Assembly: GCF_030913365.1 (NCBI RefSeq)
Contig: NZ_CP133160.1
Location: forward strand, 992,001-1,056,000
Origin: Stenotrophomonas sp. 24(2023)
Lineage (GTDB): Bacteria > Pseudomonadota > Gammaproteobacteria > Xanthomonadales > Xanthomonadaceae
DNA length: 64,000 nucleotides
Direction of reading: 5' to 3'
Part shown: positions 37,258 to 46,037 of the stretch, one piece after another
How the letters are laid out: every line of letters starts with the position of its first letter
Numbering within the stretch: the stretch's first letter is position 1
Made by a program: the position numbers and the translations under genes
Notes under the pieces: model-generated
What the model was told of the DNA's origin: nothing
Seen by the model: the letters and a program-made list of their open reading frames with translations, nothing else
The model's database searches: none

Positions 37258-38484
37258 TCAGCGCGATGCGATGAACGAGACGATCGCCGCACGCAGGCGC
37301 TTGAGGCCTTCGGCCACTTCTTCGTCGGTGATGTTCAGCGAGGGCACGAAGCGCAGCACGTCCGGGCCGGCCTGCAGGGTCAGCAGGCCGTGCTCGGCGG
37401 CGTGGTCGAGGATCGCGCCGGCCTGGCCGGCGAAGGCCTCGTTCAGCACCGCGCCCAGCATCAGGCCGCGGCCGCGCACCTGGCTGAATATGTTGAACTC
37501 GGCATTGAGGCGGTCGAAGCCCTCGCGCAGCGCATGCGACTGGCGGCTGACGTTGTTGGCGATCTCGGCGCTGGCCAGCTTGCGCAGGGCCACGCGGGCC
37601 ACCGCCGCCGCCAGCGGGTTGCCGCCGAAGGTGGTGCCATGGGCACCGAACTGCATCACCTCGGCCACCTTCGGGCCGGCCAGCATCGCACCGATCGGGA
37701 AGCCGCCGCCCAGTGCCTTGGCCAGGGTGACCATGTCCGGCACCACGTCATCCTGCCAGTGCGCGAACAGGGTGCCGGTGCGGCCCATGCCGGCCTGGAT
37801 CTCGTCGAGCACCATCAGCGCGCCGTGCTGGTCGCACAGCTCGCGCACGCGGCGCAGGAAGCCCGGCTTGGCCGGCATCACCCCGCCCTCGCCCTGCACC
37901 GGCTCGAGCATCACCGCCGCCACGTCGCCGGCGGCCATCGCCGTTTCCAGCTGCACCTCGTCGTTGAAATCGATGTAGCGGAAACCACCGGGCAGCGGCT
38001 CGTAGCCTTCCTGGTACTTGGGCTGGGCGGTGGCGGTCACCGCGCCCATCGTGCGGCCATGGAAGCTGCCACGGAAGGTGATGATCACCCGCTGGCTGGC
38101 CGGACGGCCCTGGCTGGAGGCCCACTTGCGCACCAGCTTGATGGCCGCTTCATTGGCCTCGGCGCCGGAATTGCACAGGAACACGCGCTCGGCGAAGCGG
38201 CTGGAGGTCACCAGTTCCTCGGCCAGGTGCAGCGGCGGGGCGCTGTAGAACACGTTGCTGGTATGCCAGAGCTTGCCGGCCTGGTCGACCAGCGCGGCCA
38301 CCAGGTCCGGGTCGTTGTGGCCCAGGCCGCACACGGCGATGCCGGCGGCCAGGTCGATGAACTCCCGGCCCTGCGAATCCCACACGCGGGCGCCCTGGCC
38401 CCGTTCCAGCACCACCTGGCGCGGCTTGTACACCGGCAGGTAGTAGTGCGACAGGGAGATCAGCGGGTCGGTGGCGGCGGTCAT
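37258..38484 (-). CDS. argD: Acetylornithine aminotransferase (class III, PLP)
   Basis: Transaminates N-acetylornithine/glutamate semialdehyde in arginine synthesis; 408 aa. Blocks: [91 protein letters not shown] and the PLP lysine in [16 protein letters not shown]. The catabolic homologue AstC cannot be fully excluded by eye; no ast genes are nearby, which favours ArgD. Confidence 0.9.
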   Translation of the reverse strand: MTAATDPLISLSHYYLPVYKPRQVVLERGQGARVWDSQGREFIDLAAGIAVCGLGHNDPDLVAALVDQAGKLWHTSNVFYSAPPLHLAEELVTSSRFAERVFLCNSGAEANEAAIKLVRKWASSQGRPASQRVIITFRGSFHGRTMGAVTATAQPKYQEGYEPLPGGFRYIDFNDEVQLETAMAAGDVAAVMLEPVQGEGGVMPAKPGFLRRVRELCDQHGALMVLDEIQAGMGRTGTLFAHWQDDVVPDMVTLAKALGGGFPIGAMLAGPKVAEVMQFGAHGTTFGGNPLAAAVARVALRKLASAEIANNVSRQSHALREGFDRLNAEFNIFSQVRGRGLMLGAVLNEAFAGQAGAILDHAAEHGLLTLQAGPDVLRFVPSLNITDEEVAEGLKRLRAAIVSFIASR

Positions 38485-38549
38485 GGCAGTGGCGGCAGTA
38501 GACGGAAAGGCCCATTCTCGCGCCAGTACCCCTGCGGCACAATGGACCC

Positions 38550-39422
38550 ATGCGCCCGTTTTCCGCCCCCCAGCTGAACCCCGCCACCGAGACCGGCTGG
38601 CGCCGGACCTGGTTCGACATCATCTACCGGCACGACACCCGGCCCTCCCGCAACTTCGACCTGATCCTGGTGGTGGCGATCATCGCCAGCATCCTGGTGG
38701 TCATGATCGACAGCGTGCAGCACCTGCACGTGGCCTGGGCCGATGGCCTGTACGTGCTCGAATGGGGCTTCACCGCGCTGTTCACCGCCGAGTACCTGCT
38801 GCGGCTGGCGGTGGTGAAACGGCCGCTGCGCTATGCGGTCAGCATCTGGGGCATCATCGACCTGCTCTCGATCCTGCCGGCCTACCTGTCGCTGTTCGTG
38901 CCCGGCGCGCAGAGCCTGCTGGTGGTGCGCGCGCTGCGCATCCTGCGCGTGTTCCGCATCCTCAAGCTGACCCGCTACATCGAGGAAAGCGGCATCCTGA
39001 TGCAGTCGCTGTGGCGCAGCCGGCGCAAGATCCTGCTGTTCCTGTTCACGGTCATCACCATCACCATCATCGCCGGCACCCTGATGTACGTCATCGAAGG
39101 GCCCGAGCATGGCTTCAGCAACATCCCGGCCAGCATGTACTGGGCGGTGGTGACGATGGCCACGGTCGGGTTCGGCGACATCGTGCCGCAGACCGTGCTG
39201 GGCCGCTTCGTCACCTCGGTGCTGATCCTGATCGGCTACAGCATCATCGCCGTGCCCACCGGCATCTACACCGCCGAACTGGCCAGCACCATGCGCGAGG
39301 CCGAGCTGGCCGCCCGCCGCGATGCCCGCGGCTGCCCGCACTGCGGGCTGGAAGGCCACGAGCCGGATGCGAAGCATTGCCGGCGCTGTGGCGGGGCGAT
39401 TCCGGACACCTTCAACCACTGA
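38550..39422 (+). CDS. Voltage-gated potassium-type ion channel with C-terminal zinc ribbon
   Basis: Inner-membrane channel of 290 aa with six predicted membrane segments. S1 is around FDLILVVAIIASILVVMI. S4 is LLVVRALRILRVFRILKLTRY, with basic residues every third position. The pore helix is followed by the potassium filter TVGFGD, and S6 is VTSVLILIGYSIIAVPTGIY. After S6 the tail ends in a zinc-ribbon-like CPHCGLEGHEPDAKHCRRCG, an unusual soluble domain for a prokaryotic Kv channel. It is divergent from argD across 65 bp. Confidence 0.9.
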   Translation: MRPFSAPQLNPATETGWRRTWFDIIYRHDTRPSRNFDLILVVAIIASILVVMIDSVQHLHVAWADGLYVLEWGFTALFTAEYLLRLAVVKRPLRYAVSIWGIIDLLSILPAYLSLFVPGAQSLLVVRALRILRVFRILKLTRYIEESGILMQSLWRSRRKILLFLFTVITITIIAGTLMYVIEGPEHGFSNIPASMYWAVVTMATVGFGDIVPQTVLGRFVTSVLILIGYSIIAVPTGIYTAELASTMREAELAARRDARGCPHCGLEGHEPDAKHCRRCGGAIPDTFNH

Positions 39423-39443
39423 CCTGCCGCGCGCGGCGGCAGG
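39423..39443. terminator. Hairpin between the convergent channel and lipoprotein genes
   Basis: CCTGCCG and CGGCAGG flank a GC loop directly after the channel stop. There is no T-run. Confidence 0.45.
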
Positions 39444-39455
39444 CCAGCAGCACGA

Positions 39456-40439
39456 TCAGAGCAGGTTGCTGCGCTGGACCAGATCGTTGTAGGCCTTGAG
39501 CAGCCTGCCCGGGGAACCGGACGGGGCCAGCGACGGATTGTCCATCCACTTCTGTTCCAGCGCGCTGTACGGCTTCCTGTCGCGCACGCGCGCCAGGCGC
39601 TCCTTGCCTTCGCGGCGGAACTGCTCGGCCGACATCTCGAAGGTGGACCACTGGGTGGAATTCGGCGGTGCCACCACCTTGGCATGCGCCTCATCGGAAA
39701 TGGCGTTGAACGCCGCCACGCGCTCGGCACCGGCAGCGGGGTCGAACGTGTCCTGGCTCATCAGGTCCACCATCGCCTTGGCTTCGAGCATCATCGACAG
39801 GCGGTAGAACGCCATGCTGCGCCCTTCGGCCTTTTCCAGCGCCGCCAGCTGCTCACGCTGCACGGCATCGTTGCGCGCCTCCAGTGCATCGCTGAACGCT
39901 TCGCTGGCGCTGGTGAAGCTGGCCATGGCCGCCATCAGCGGCGCATGCAGCTGCTTGCCCAGGGCGAAGTTGTCATCTTCGTAATCCTGGCGGTCGTAGT
40001 AGTCGTGGGCCTGCTTGGCCAGCGGCTGCAGCGCATGCAGCTGCGCCAGGTACGTGCGCGCGGCGGCATCGAGGTCCGGCAGGGCCGGCGTGGCGGCCAG
40101 CGCACGATTGACCGATTCATCGCACTTCTTCAGGCGATAGTCGTCCACCGGCGTCGGCCCGTAGCCACGTTCCTCGCGGCCGGTCGGGCCCGCCTTCGGG
40201 TCCTTGATCCACCGGGTGTACAGATCGATGCCCTGGTGAAGCCCGGCATCCATGCCGTTGTAGCAGTCGATGTAATCATTGAGCTTGGCGGTCAGCGCCT
40301 GCTGCGCGTCCTGCGCCTGCGCGGCCACCTTGCTGTCGTGGCCGTTGTCGGCCTTGTCGGCCGCGCCCTTGTTGCCACAGGCGGACAGTGCCACTGCGAT
40401 CGATGCCGCCAACAGGACGGCTGAACCTACGTGCTTCAT
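39456..40439 (-). CDS. DUF3829 family lipoprotein
   Basis: Predicted outer-membrane or periplasmic lipoprotein of 327 aa. The signal MKHVGSAVLLAASIAVALSAC ends in a lipobox Cys followed by a charged linker. The rest is helical with many Asp/Tyr (QAHDYYDRQDYEDDNFALG), as in YiiG/DUF3829 proteins. ATG 40439 is preferred to 40445 since GGAG lies six bases before it. Function is unknown. Confidence 0.78.
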   Translation of the reverse strand: MKHVGSAVLLAASIAVALSACGNKGAADKADNGHDSKVAAQAQDAQQALTAKLNDYIDCYNGMDAGLHQGIDLYTRWIKDPKAGPTGREERGYGPTPVDDYRLKKCDESVNRALAATPALPDLDAAARTYLAQLHALQPLAKQAHDYYDRQDYEDDNFALGKQLHAPLMAAMASFTSASEAFSDALEARNDAVQREQLAALEKAEGRSMAFYRLSMMLEAKAMVDLMSQDTFDPAAGAERVAAFNAISDEAHAKVVAPPNSTQWSTFEMSAEQFRREGKERLARVRDRKPYSALEQKWMDNPSLAPSGSPGRLLKAYNDLVQRSNLL

Positions 40440-40553
40440 CAACATCTCCGTGTCATGTAACCGATTCCAGAGATGCAGTCTATCAGCCTGCGACCGCAGT
40501 GGTCGCGCGCCCGGTCACAGTTGGCCGGCAACCATCAGCCAGCATTGCCCGGT

Positions 40554-41372
40554 TCAATCCAGGAACAGATCCGGCAGCAGCGGCCGCGACGGGTCCACCG
40601 CGTAAGCGGACAGGTCGGTGATGCCGGCCTGGGCCAGCACCTCGTCATCGATCAGGAACTGGCCATGGAAACCGGCCGCCTCGCGCACCAGCACCGCATG
40701 CGCGGCATCGGCCATGATCTGCGGCGTGCGGCAACCGGCCGCATCCACGCCGGGAATCATGTTGATGGCATCGGTGGCGATGATGGTGCGCGGCCACAGC
40801 GCGTTGACCGCCACCCGCTGCGGGCCGAACTCGGCGGCCAGCCCCAGGGTGACGAAGCTCATGCCCATCTTGGCCAGGGTGTAGCCGGTGTGCGGCCCCC
40901 ACCACTTGGGGTCCAGGCTGGGCGGCGGTGCCAGGGTAAGGATGTGCGGATTCGGTGCCTGCAGCAGGTACGGCAGACAGGCCTGCGCGCACAGGAAGCT
41001 GCCACGCGCATTCACCTGCTGCATCAGGTCGAAGCGCTTCATCGGCGTATCCAGCGCGCCGCGCAGCCAGATCGCACTGGCGTTGTTGATCAGGATGTCG
41101 ATGCCGCCGAAGGCATCCACGGTCGCCGCCACGGCGGCCTGCACCTGGTCCTCTTCACGGATGTCGCACTTCAGCGCCAGGCCCTGCCCGCCCGCCGCAG
41201 TCACCGCCTCGGCCGCACTGTGGATGGTGCCCGGCAGCTTGGGGTTGGGTACCGAGGATTTTGCCGCGATGGCCACATTGGCGCCATCGCGCGCGGCACG
41301 CAGCGCAATGGCCAGGCCGATGCCCCGCGAGCCACCGGTGATGAAAAGGGTCTTGCCCTGCAGACTGCCCAC
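40554..41372 (-). CDS. Short-chain dehydrogenase/reductase, HSDL2-like
   Basis: NAD(P)-dependent oxidoreductase of 272 aa. The cofactor site TGGSRGIGLAIALRAARDGANVAI is at the N-terminus, NNAS follows in ILINNASAIW, and the catalytic Tyr-Lys pair is in YTLAKMGMSFVTLGLAAEF. The PPPSLDPKWWGPHTGYTLAK stretch and the FLIDDEVLAQAGI end resemble hydroxysteroid-dehydrogenase-like protein 2. The start is taken as GTG 41372 (GSLQGKTLFITGG), since AGGAG sits eight bases upstream; GTG 41381 is the alternative. Substrate unknown. Confidence 0.87.
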   Translation of the reverse strand: MGSLQGKTLFITGGSRGIGLAIALRAARDGANVAIAAKSSVPNPKLPGTIHSAAEAVTAAGGQGLALKCDIREEDQVQAAVAATVDAFGGIDILINNASAIWLRGALDTPMKRFDLMQQVNARGSFLCAQACLPYLLQAPNPHILTLAPPPSLDPKWWGPHTGYTLAKMGMSFVTLGLAAEFGPQRVAVNALWPRTIIATDAINMIPGVDAAGCRTPQIMADAAHAVLVREAAGFHGQFLIDDEVLAQAGITDLSAYAVDPSRPLLPDLFLD

Positions 41373-41482
41373 GTCCTTCACTCCTGCACTGTTGCGAACG
41401 GGTCGTAGTATGCCGCGCCGACGCGGAGTTCACCCGGCCTTGACGATACTAGCCGCCCAGTCACCGCTGCGAGGTTCATGCC

Positions 41483-42157
41483 ATGCGTCGTTCCCGTCTG
41501 CTGCTGCCCGCCCTGGGCCTGGTGCTGCTCACCGCCTGCCAGGGCCAGCCCCCGGAAGCCGGCAAGGAACCTGCCGACAGCGCGCAGACGGCCGCCGCCG
41601 ACAGCAACCTGCGCTGGAGCGACGCGGTGGTGTGGGATGGCGATCTCAATGCCTGCCGCCAGGGCGACAACGCCGCCACCCGCGACTGCCTGCGCGATGC
41701 GATGCGTGCCGGTGGCGCCAGTGCCGATGCCATCGCCGCCGCCCAGCAGCTGTCCAGTGCCGGCGAACTGGCCTACGTGACCGCCTGGCATGAACACGAC
41801 GGCCTGGGCGTGGCCACCGTGGAATACCCGTTCCGCGCGAACACCAACGAAGGCACGCGCCTGGTGGATGCGCAGGGCAAGCGCATCGATGTGGATGCCG
41901 TACAGCTGGATGACACCCTGCGCGCGGACCCGGCAGTGAAGGCGATCCTGGACGCGCACCCGCAGGCCACGCCGTTCGCGCCGGCGCAGTCGGCCGGCGC
42001 CTCGCCACTGGACGGCGGCGGCATCCGCCTGCTGTACCGCACGCCGCTGCGCGATTGCCATGCCTGCCCGGACGTGGGCCAGCTGCAGGTGGCCTACGAT
42101 TTCGATGCCAAGCGCACCTTCATCGGCCAGCAGGTGGTGCCGGACGCGCCGAAGTAA
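41483..42157 (+). CDS. Lipoprotein of unknown function
   Basis: No family is recognised. The 224-aa protein has a lipoprotein signal MRRSRLLLPALGLVLLTAC and a low-complexity polar linker (PPEAGKEPADSAQTAAAD). A compact domain follows, with Cys pairs LNACRQGDN...DCLRDAM and DCHACPDVG. The last, with YDFDAKRTFIGQQVV, looks like a small structured C-terminal module. It converges with the DUF2867 gene across a GTAG repeat. Confidence 0.75.
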   Translation: MRRSRLLLPALGLVLLTACQGQPPEAGKEPADSAQTAAADSNLRWSDAVVWDGDLNACRQGDNAATRDCLRDAMRAGGASADAIAAAQQLSSAGELAYVTAWHEHDGLGVATVEYPFRANTNEGTRLVDAQGKRIDVDAVQLDDTLRADPAVKAILDAHPQATPFAPAQSAGASPLDGGGIRLLYRTPLRDCHACPDVGQLQVAYDFDAKRTFIGQQVVPDAPK

Positions 42158-42169
42158 CCGGCACGCCCC

Positions 42170-42191
42170 GCCACGCATGGCGTGGATCTAC
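42170..42191 (-). repeat. GTAG repeat supplying the stop codon of the DUF2867 gene
   Basis: On the minus strand GTAGATCCACGCC begins at 42191. Its TAG (42190-42188) ends the coding frame at 42188. Confidence 0.85.
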
Positions 42192-42691
42192 CGGGCGTAG
42201 CGCCGCACCTGCTTGCGCAGCAGGTGCGGCACGATCCAGCGATGCACCGGCGCCACCGGCAGCATGTAGGCGCTGCCGAACGTGTTGTGGGTGTGCACGA
42301 CCGTGGCGATTTCCAGCTGGTCGCCCCGCCATTGCAGCGACAGCTGCACCCGCAGGTGGCGGTCATCGTCTTCCAGCACAATCGCGTCGTCCTGCAGCGA
42401 CTGCAGGGTGAAGATGCCCAGCCGCTGGCCCGGGCGCGGATCGGTCACCGCCCGCACCGCGCGCAGTGAGCCCAGGTCTTTCATGCCCAGCAGGCGCATG
42501 CCGGTGTTGCGCACGGCCATCAACCCATCAAACCAGCCCGGCACGCACGCGGCCATGTCCTGGTAGGCGGCCAGCGCCGAGCGGCCGGCGCGGTGCGTCG
42601 ATGCACGCACCACATGCACGAACATGGCGCCCTCGCGCTGCCCATGCAGCACGCTGCCGGCATCGAGCGCCACGGCATCCACTCCGTTCAT
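42188..42691 (-). CDS. DUF2867 family protein
   Basis: Protein of 167 aa, function unknown. The C-terminal half resembles DUF2867, with LGIFTLQSLQDDAIVLEDDDRHLRVQLSLQW and TVVHTHNTFGSAYMLPVAPVHRWIVPHLL. ATG 42691 overlaps the kinase stop (ATGA), so it is the second gene of a coupled pair; the longer frame to 42793 lies inside the kinase gene. The stop codon comes from a GTAG repeat, so the native C-terminus may have been altered by repeat insertion. Confidence 0.78.
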   Translation of the reverse strand: MNGVDAVALDAGSVLHGQREGAMFVHVVRASTHRAGRSALAAYQDMAACVPGWFDGLMAVRNTGMRLLGMKDLGSLRAVRAVTDPRPGQRLGIFTLQSLQDDAIVLEDDDRHLRVQLSLQWRGDQLEIATVVHTHNTFGSAYMLPVAPVHRWIVPHLLRKQVRRYAR

Positions 42692-43350
42692 GGTTTCGGC
42701 CCCTGCCCTTCGTTGTCTTCCCACTTCAGGATGCGCCGGGTGATGAAGCGGTACACCGGCTTGCCGGTAGCGAACCAGACATCGCGCACCCACGAGGTAC
42801 GCTTGAGCACGCGCTTTTCCACCGGCGTGAGCGCAGCGCGGCAGTACATGCGCTTGTGCTTGAGCAGGTGGCGCAGGTCTTCACGGGCCAGCAGACGCAT
42901 CCAGCGCGAGCACGGGTTGCCGATCACCGCCAGCTGGAAATCGATCAGGGCCGGCCGCCCGTCCTCGGTGACCAGCCAGTTGGCCTCCTTGGCCAGATCG
43001 TTGTGGGCCACACCACGCCGGTGCAGTTGCTGCAGCAGCCGCCGCGCGGCACGGAACCAGGCCACATCGCCGTGCGGCGGGCGCAGGTACATGGCGTCGC
43101 CGGCCATGAAGCTGCGGTCCAGATGATGGCCATCCCAGGCCAGCAGCTGCGGCACATCGGCCATGCCGTGCAGGTGCTGCAGGGCACGTGCTTCACGCCG
43201 TGCCAGCGCGCGCGCCGGCCAGCGCAGCCACCACGGTGATGCGCCCAGATCACGGCGGACGAACGGGCCATCGGCCCCGGAAACCAGCAGGATACGGCCG
43301 AAGGTATCGGCCTTGAGCGCACGCGCCGAAGGCGTAGGAGAAGCAGTCAT
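42688..43350 (-). CDS. Small protein-kinase-fold enzyme (RIO/Kdo-kinase-like)
   Basis: Predicted kinase of 220 aa. The catalytic loop is GVAHNDLAKEANWLV, where HND replaces HRD, and the metal-binding Asp is in PALIDFQLAVIGN (DF in place of DFG). An N-lobe Glu appears in ARREARALQHL. This pattern is found in RIO-type and lipopolysaccharide (Kdo/WaaP-like) kinases. It has no membrane segment. It is coupled to the DUF2867 gene and divergent from the DedA fusion gene, which hints at an envelope-related substrate; that is inference. Confidence 0.75.
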   Translation of the reverse strand: MTASPTPSARALKADTFGRILLVSGADGPFVRRDLGASPWWLRWPARALARREARALQHLHGMADVPQLLAWDGHHLDRSFMAGDAMYLRPPHGDVAWFRAARRLLQQLHRRGVAHNDLAKEANWLVTEDGRPALIDFQLAVIGNPCSRWMRLLAREDLRHLLKHKRMYCRAALTPVEKRVLKRTSWVRDVWFATGKPVYRFITRRILKWEDNEGQGPKP

Positions 43351-43423
43351 GCGTGCATTCTAGGCCATGGCACTGGTTGCAAACGGTCACGAAGGGGCTG
43401 GGAACCAGTCACCTTCACGCCCC

Positions 43424-43436
43424 TATAATCGGGGAA
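43424..43436 (+). promoter_or_regulatory. TATAAT box placed for a leaderless message
   Basis: A perfect TATAAT (43424-43429) lies only seven bases before the ATG at 43436, so transcription would start at or very near the A of the start codon. GGGGA between them is too close to act as a ribosome site. No strong -35 is seen at 43401-43406. Confidence 0.5.
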
Positions 43437-45430
43437 TGGACGCTTCCTGGATCGAAGCCACGCTTGCGTGGATTGCAGCTCATCCCGTGCTGGCTGGCGC
43501 GGTTATTTTCCTCATCGCCTTCTGCGATGCGGTGATCATCCTTGGCGCGATCGTGCCCGCGCTGCCCCTGCTGTTCGCTGTCGGTGTGTTCATCGGCCTG
43601 GGCCAGATTTCCGGGCCGTATGCGGTAGCCGCCGCCGCACTGGGTGCCTTCGCCGGCGATGGCATCAGCTACTGGGTGGGCCGGCGCTGGGGTGACCGGC
43701 TGCGTGGCGTCTGGCCGTTCAGCCGCTACCCGCAGTTGCTGGACCGGGGCGAGAACCTGTTCCGCCGCAATGCCTTCAAGAGCATTCTGGTCGCGCGTTA
43801 CGTGGGGGCGATCCGCCCGTTCGTGCCGGCCATCGCCGGCATGATGAAAATGCCGTTCCCGCGCTACCTGCAGGCCAGTGGCGTGGCCAGCGTGTCCTGG
43901 GCGGTGCTGTTCCTGGCCCCGGGCTGGGTGCTGGGCGAAGCCTACGATGCCGTGGCCGCCGTGGCCGGCCGTCTGGTGGTGGTGGCGGGCCTGCTGGCGG
44001 TGATCCTGGGGCTGGTCTGGGCCATCGTGCTGTACAGCTACCGCTGGTCGGCCAGCCGCATGGACAGCTGGCTGGCGCGCCTGCTGGCCTGGTCGCAGCG
44101 CCACCCGACGCTGGGCCGGTACTCGGTGTCGGTGTTCGACCCGGCGCGGCGCGAATCGGTGCCGCTGGCGATGCTGGCACTGATGCTGCTGTTGCTGGGC
44201 TGGGGCTGGTTCGTGCTGCTGATGGTGGTCGTGGCCCATGGTGAGCCGCTGAGCGTGGACCTGTGGGTACACCAGGCCATGCTGGCCCTGCGCAACCCGC
44301 TGGCCGACTACCCGATGGCCGCGCTGGCCTCGCTGGGTGCCTGGCAGGTGCTGCTGCCGGCCACCGCCGCCGGCATGGCCTACCTGCTGTGGCGGCGGCG
44401 CTGGATGGCCGCCGGCCACTGGCTGGCCGCGCTGGCCTTCGGCCTGGCGCTGACCAAGCTGCTGGGCGCCACCGTGGACGTGGTGCGCCCGGTCGATGCC
44501 AGCAGCGGCTTCGGCTTCCCGTCGGTGTCGGTGACGATGGCCACCATCACCTTCGGCTTCTTCGCGGTGCTGATCGCCCGCGAACTGCCCGGCCGCACGC
44601 GCGTGTGGCCGTACCTGCTGTCGGGCATCGTGGTCAGCCTGATCGGCTTCGCCCGCCTGTACCTGGGCGCGCACTGGCTGAGCGATGTCATCGGCGGCAT
44701 GTTGTTCGGCACGTTCTGGCTGCTGGTGCTGGGCATCGCCTACCGCCGCCGCTTCAACCGCTCGTTCTGGGTGAAACCGGCGGCGTGGCTGTTCTACGGC
44801 ACCTTCGTGCTGGCGGCGATGTGGTACGCCCCGCGCAACATCCCGGTGAAGCTGGCCCGCTTCGAACCGACCCTGCCGGCACCGGTGGCGGTCGATGCGC
44901 AGGCGTGGTGGAACGCCCAGTGGACGCAGCTGCCGGCGCGCCGCAATGAATTCGATGACGACCAGCGCTGGCCGCTGGACGTGCAGGTGGCCGGGCCGCT
45001 GGCGCCGCTGCAGGCCCAGCTGGAAGCGCGCGGCTGGCACGTGCAGCCGCAGGCCGGCTGGCAGGATGCGCTGATGATGCTGGACAAGGACACCGGCCCG
45101 GATGCGCTGCCGGTATTGCCGGCCACCCTGGACACGCGCGTGGAAGCGCTGCTGATGGTGCGCCAGGGCGCACGGCCGGATGAGCGCTATGCCCTGCGCC
45201 TGTGGCCGGCCCCGGCCGTGCTGCAGCCGGGCGATACGCCGCTGTGGCTGGGCAGCGCGCAGACCCTGCGCTACGAACGGCATGTGCAGTGGATCGGCAT
45301 GTGGCACCCGCTGCGCGGTATCGACCCGGCACTCAATGCGGTCAAGGACGCCGTGCGGGACATGCCGCAGGCCGAGGACGTGCACCCGGAAACCGGGCTG
45401 CCGGTGCTGCGGTTGAAGACCACGCCGTGA
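43436..45430 (+). CDS. DedA - PAP2 phosphatase - LssY C-terminal fusion membrane protein
   Basis: Inner-membrane protein of 664 aa in three parts. Residues about 1-190 are a DedA domain (GAIVPALPLLFAVGVFIG, GDGISYWVGRRWGDRLRG, ARYVGAIRPFVPAIAGMMKMP). Residues about 240-450 are a PAP2 phosphatase with KLLGATVDVVRPV, GFGFPSVSVTMATITFGFFAV and RLYLGAHWLSDVIGGM. In the second motif Val replaces the usual His of PSGH, so catalysis is uncertain. The last 200 residues form a soluble LssY-like domain. A role in undecaprenyl-phosphate or phospholipid recycling is plausible. Confidence 0.88.
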   Translation: MDASWIEATLAWIAAHPVLAGAVIFLIAFCDAVIILGAIVPALPLLFAVGVFIGLGQISGPYAVAAAALGAFAGDGISYWVGRRWGDRLRGVWPFSRYPQLLDRGENLFRRNAFKSILVARYVGAIRPFVPAIAGMMKMPFPRYLQASGVASVSWAVLFLAPGWVLGEAYDAVAAVAGRLVVVAGLLAVILGLVWAIVLYSYRWSASRMDSWLARLLAWSQRHPTLGRYSVSVFDPARRESVPLAMLALMLLLLGWGWFVLLMVVVAHGEPLSVDLWVHQAMLALRNPLADYPMAALASLGAWQVLLPATAAGMAYLLWRRRWMAAGHWLAALAFGLALTKLLGATVDVVRPVDASSGFGFPSVSVTMATITFGFFAVLIARELPGRTRVWPYLLSGIVVSLIGFARLYLGAHWLSDVIGGMLFGTFWLLVLGIAYRRRFNRSFWVKPAAWLFYGTFVLAAMWYAPRNIPVKLARFEPTLPAPVAVDAQAWWNAQWTQLPARRNEFDDDQRWPLDVQVAGPLAPLQAQLEARGWHVQPQAGWQDALMMLDKDTGPDALPVLPATLDTRVEALLMVRQGARPDERYALRLWPAPAVLQPGDTPLWLGSAQTLRYERHVQWIGMWHPLRGIDPALNAVKDAVRDMPQAEDVHPETGLPVLRLKTTP

Positions 45431-45449
45431 TGGGGCCGATCACGCTCCG

Positions 45450-46019
45450 GTAGACGCCAACCTGGGTTGGCGATTCGTGCAGACGGCTGCCAACCGAGGT
45501 TGGCAACTACCGGGTCCGGGGCCTTCCGGTGGATCGGCGTGCTGACGGTCATGCTCCGGTAGACGCCAACCTTGGTTGGCGATTCGTGCAGGCGGCTGCC
45601 AACCGAGGTTGGCAACTACCGGGTCCGGGGTCCTCAGGTGGATCGGCATGCTGCCGGTCACGCTCCGGTAGACGCCAACCTGGGTTGGCGATTCGTGCAG
45701 ACCGCTGCAGGTGGATCGGCATGCTGCCGGTCACGCTCGGGTAGACGCCAACCTTGGTTGGCGCTTCGTGCAAACGGCTGCCAACCGAGGTTGGCAACTA
45801 CCGGGTCCGGGGCCTTCCGGTGGATCGGCATGCTGCCGGTCACGCTCCGGTAGACACCAACCTGGGTTGGCGCTTCGTGCAAACGGCTGCCAACCGAGGT
45901 TGGCAACTACCGGGTCCGGGGCCTTCCGGTGGATCGGCATGCTGCCGGTCATGCTCCGGTAGACGCCAACCTCGGTTGGCGATTCGTGCAGACCGCTGCC
46001 AACCCAGGTTGGCAACCAC
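45450..46019. repeat. Tandem array of six GTAG-type inverted repeat units, period 109 bp
   Basis: GTAG(A)CGCCAACC starts at 45450, 45559, 45668, 45741, 45850 and 45959. Five units carry a downstream arm TGCCAACC..GGTTGGCAACTAC in inverted orientation; the third unit lacks it (73-bp spacing). Loop bases vary (TGG, TTGG, TCGG) while GCCAACC/GGTTGGC arms are kept. The spacers GGATCGGC.TGCTG.CGGTCA are nearly identical. The array fills the gap between the convergent DedA-fusion and LON-domain genes; no gene is seen. Confidence 0.92.
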
Positions 46020-46037
46020 CAGTTCAGGGGCCCGGGG

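Noticed and set aside
45529..45962. Small open frames inside the 109-bp repeat array
   Set aside because: They are translations of repeat DNA with no initiation signals.
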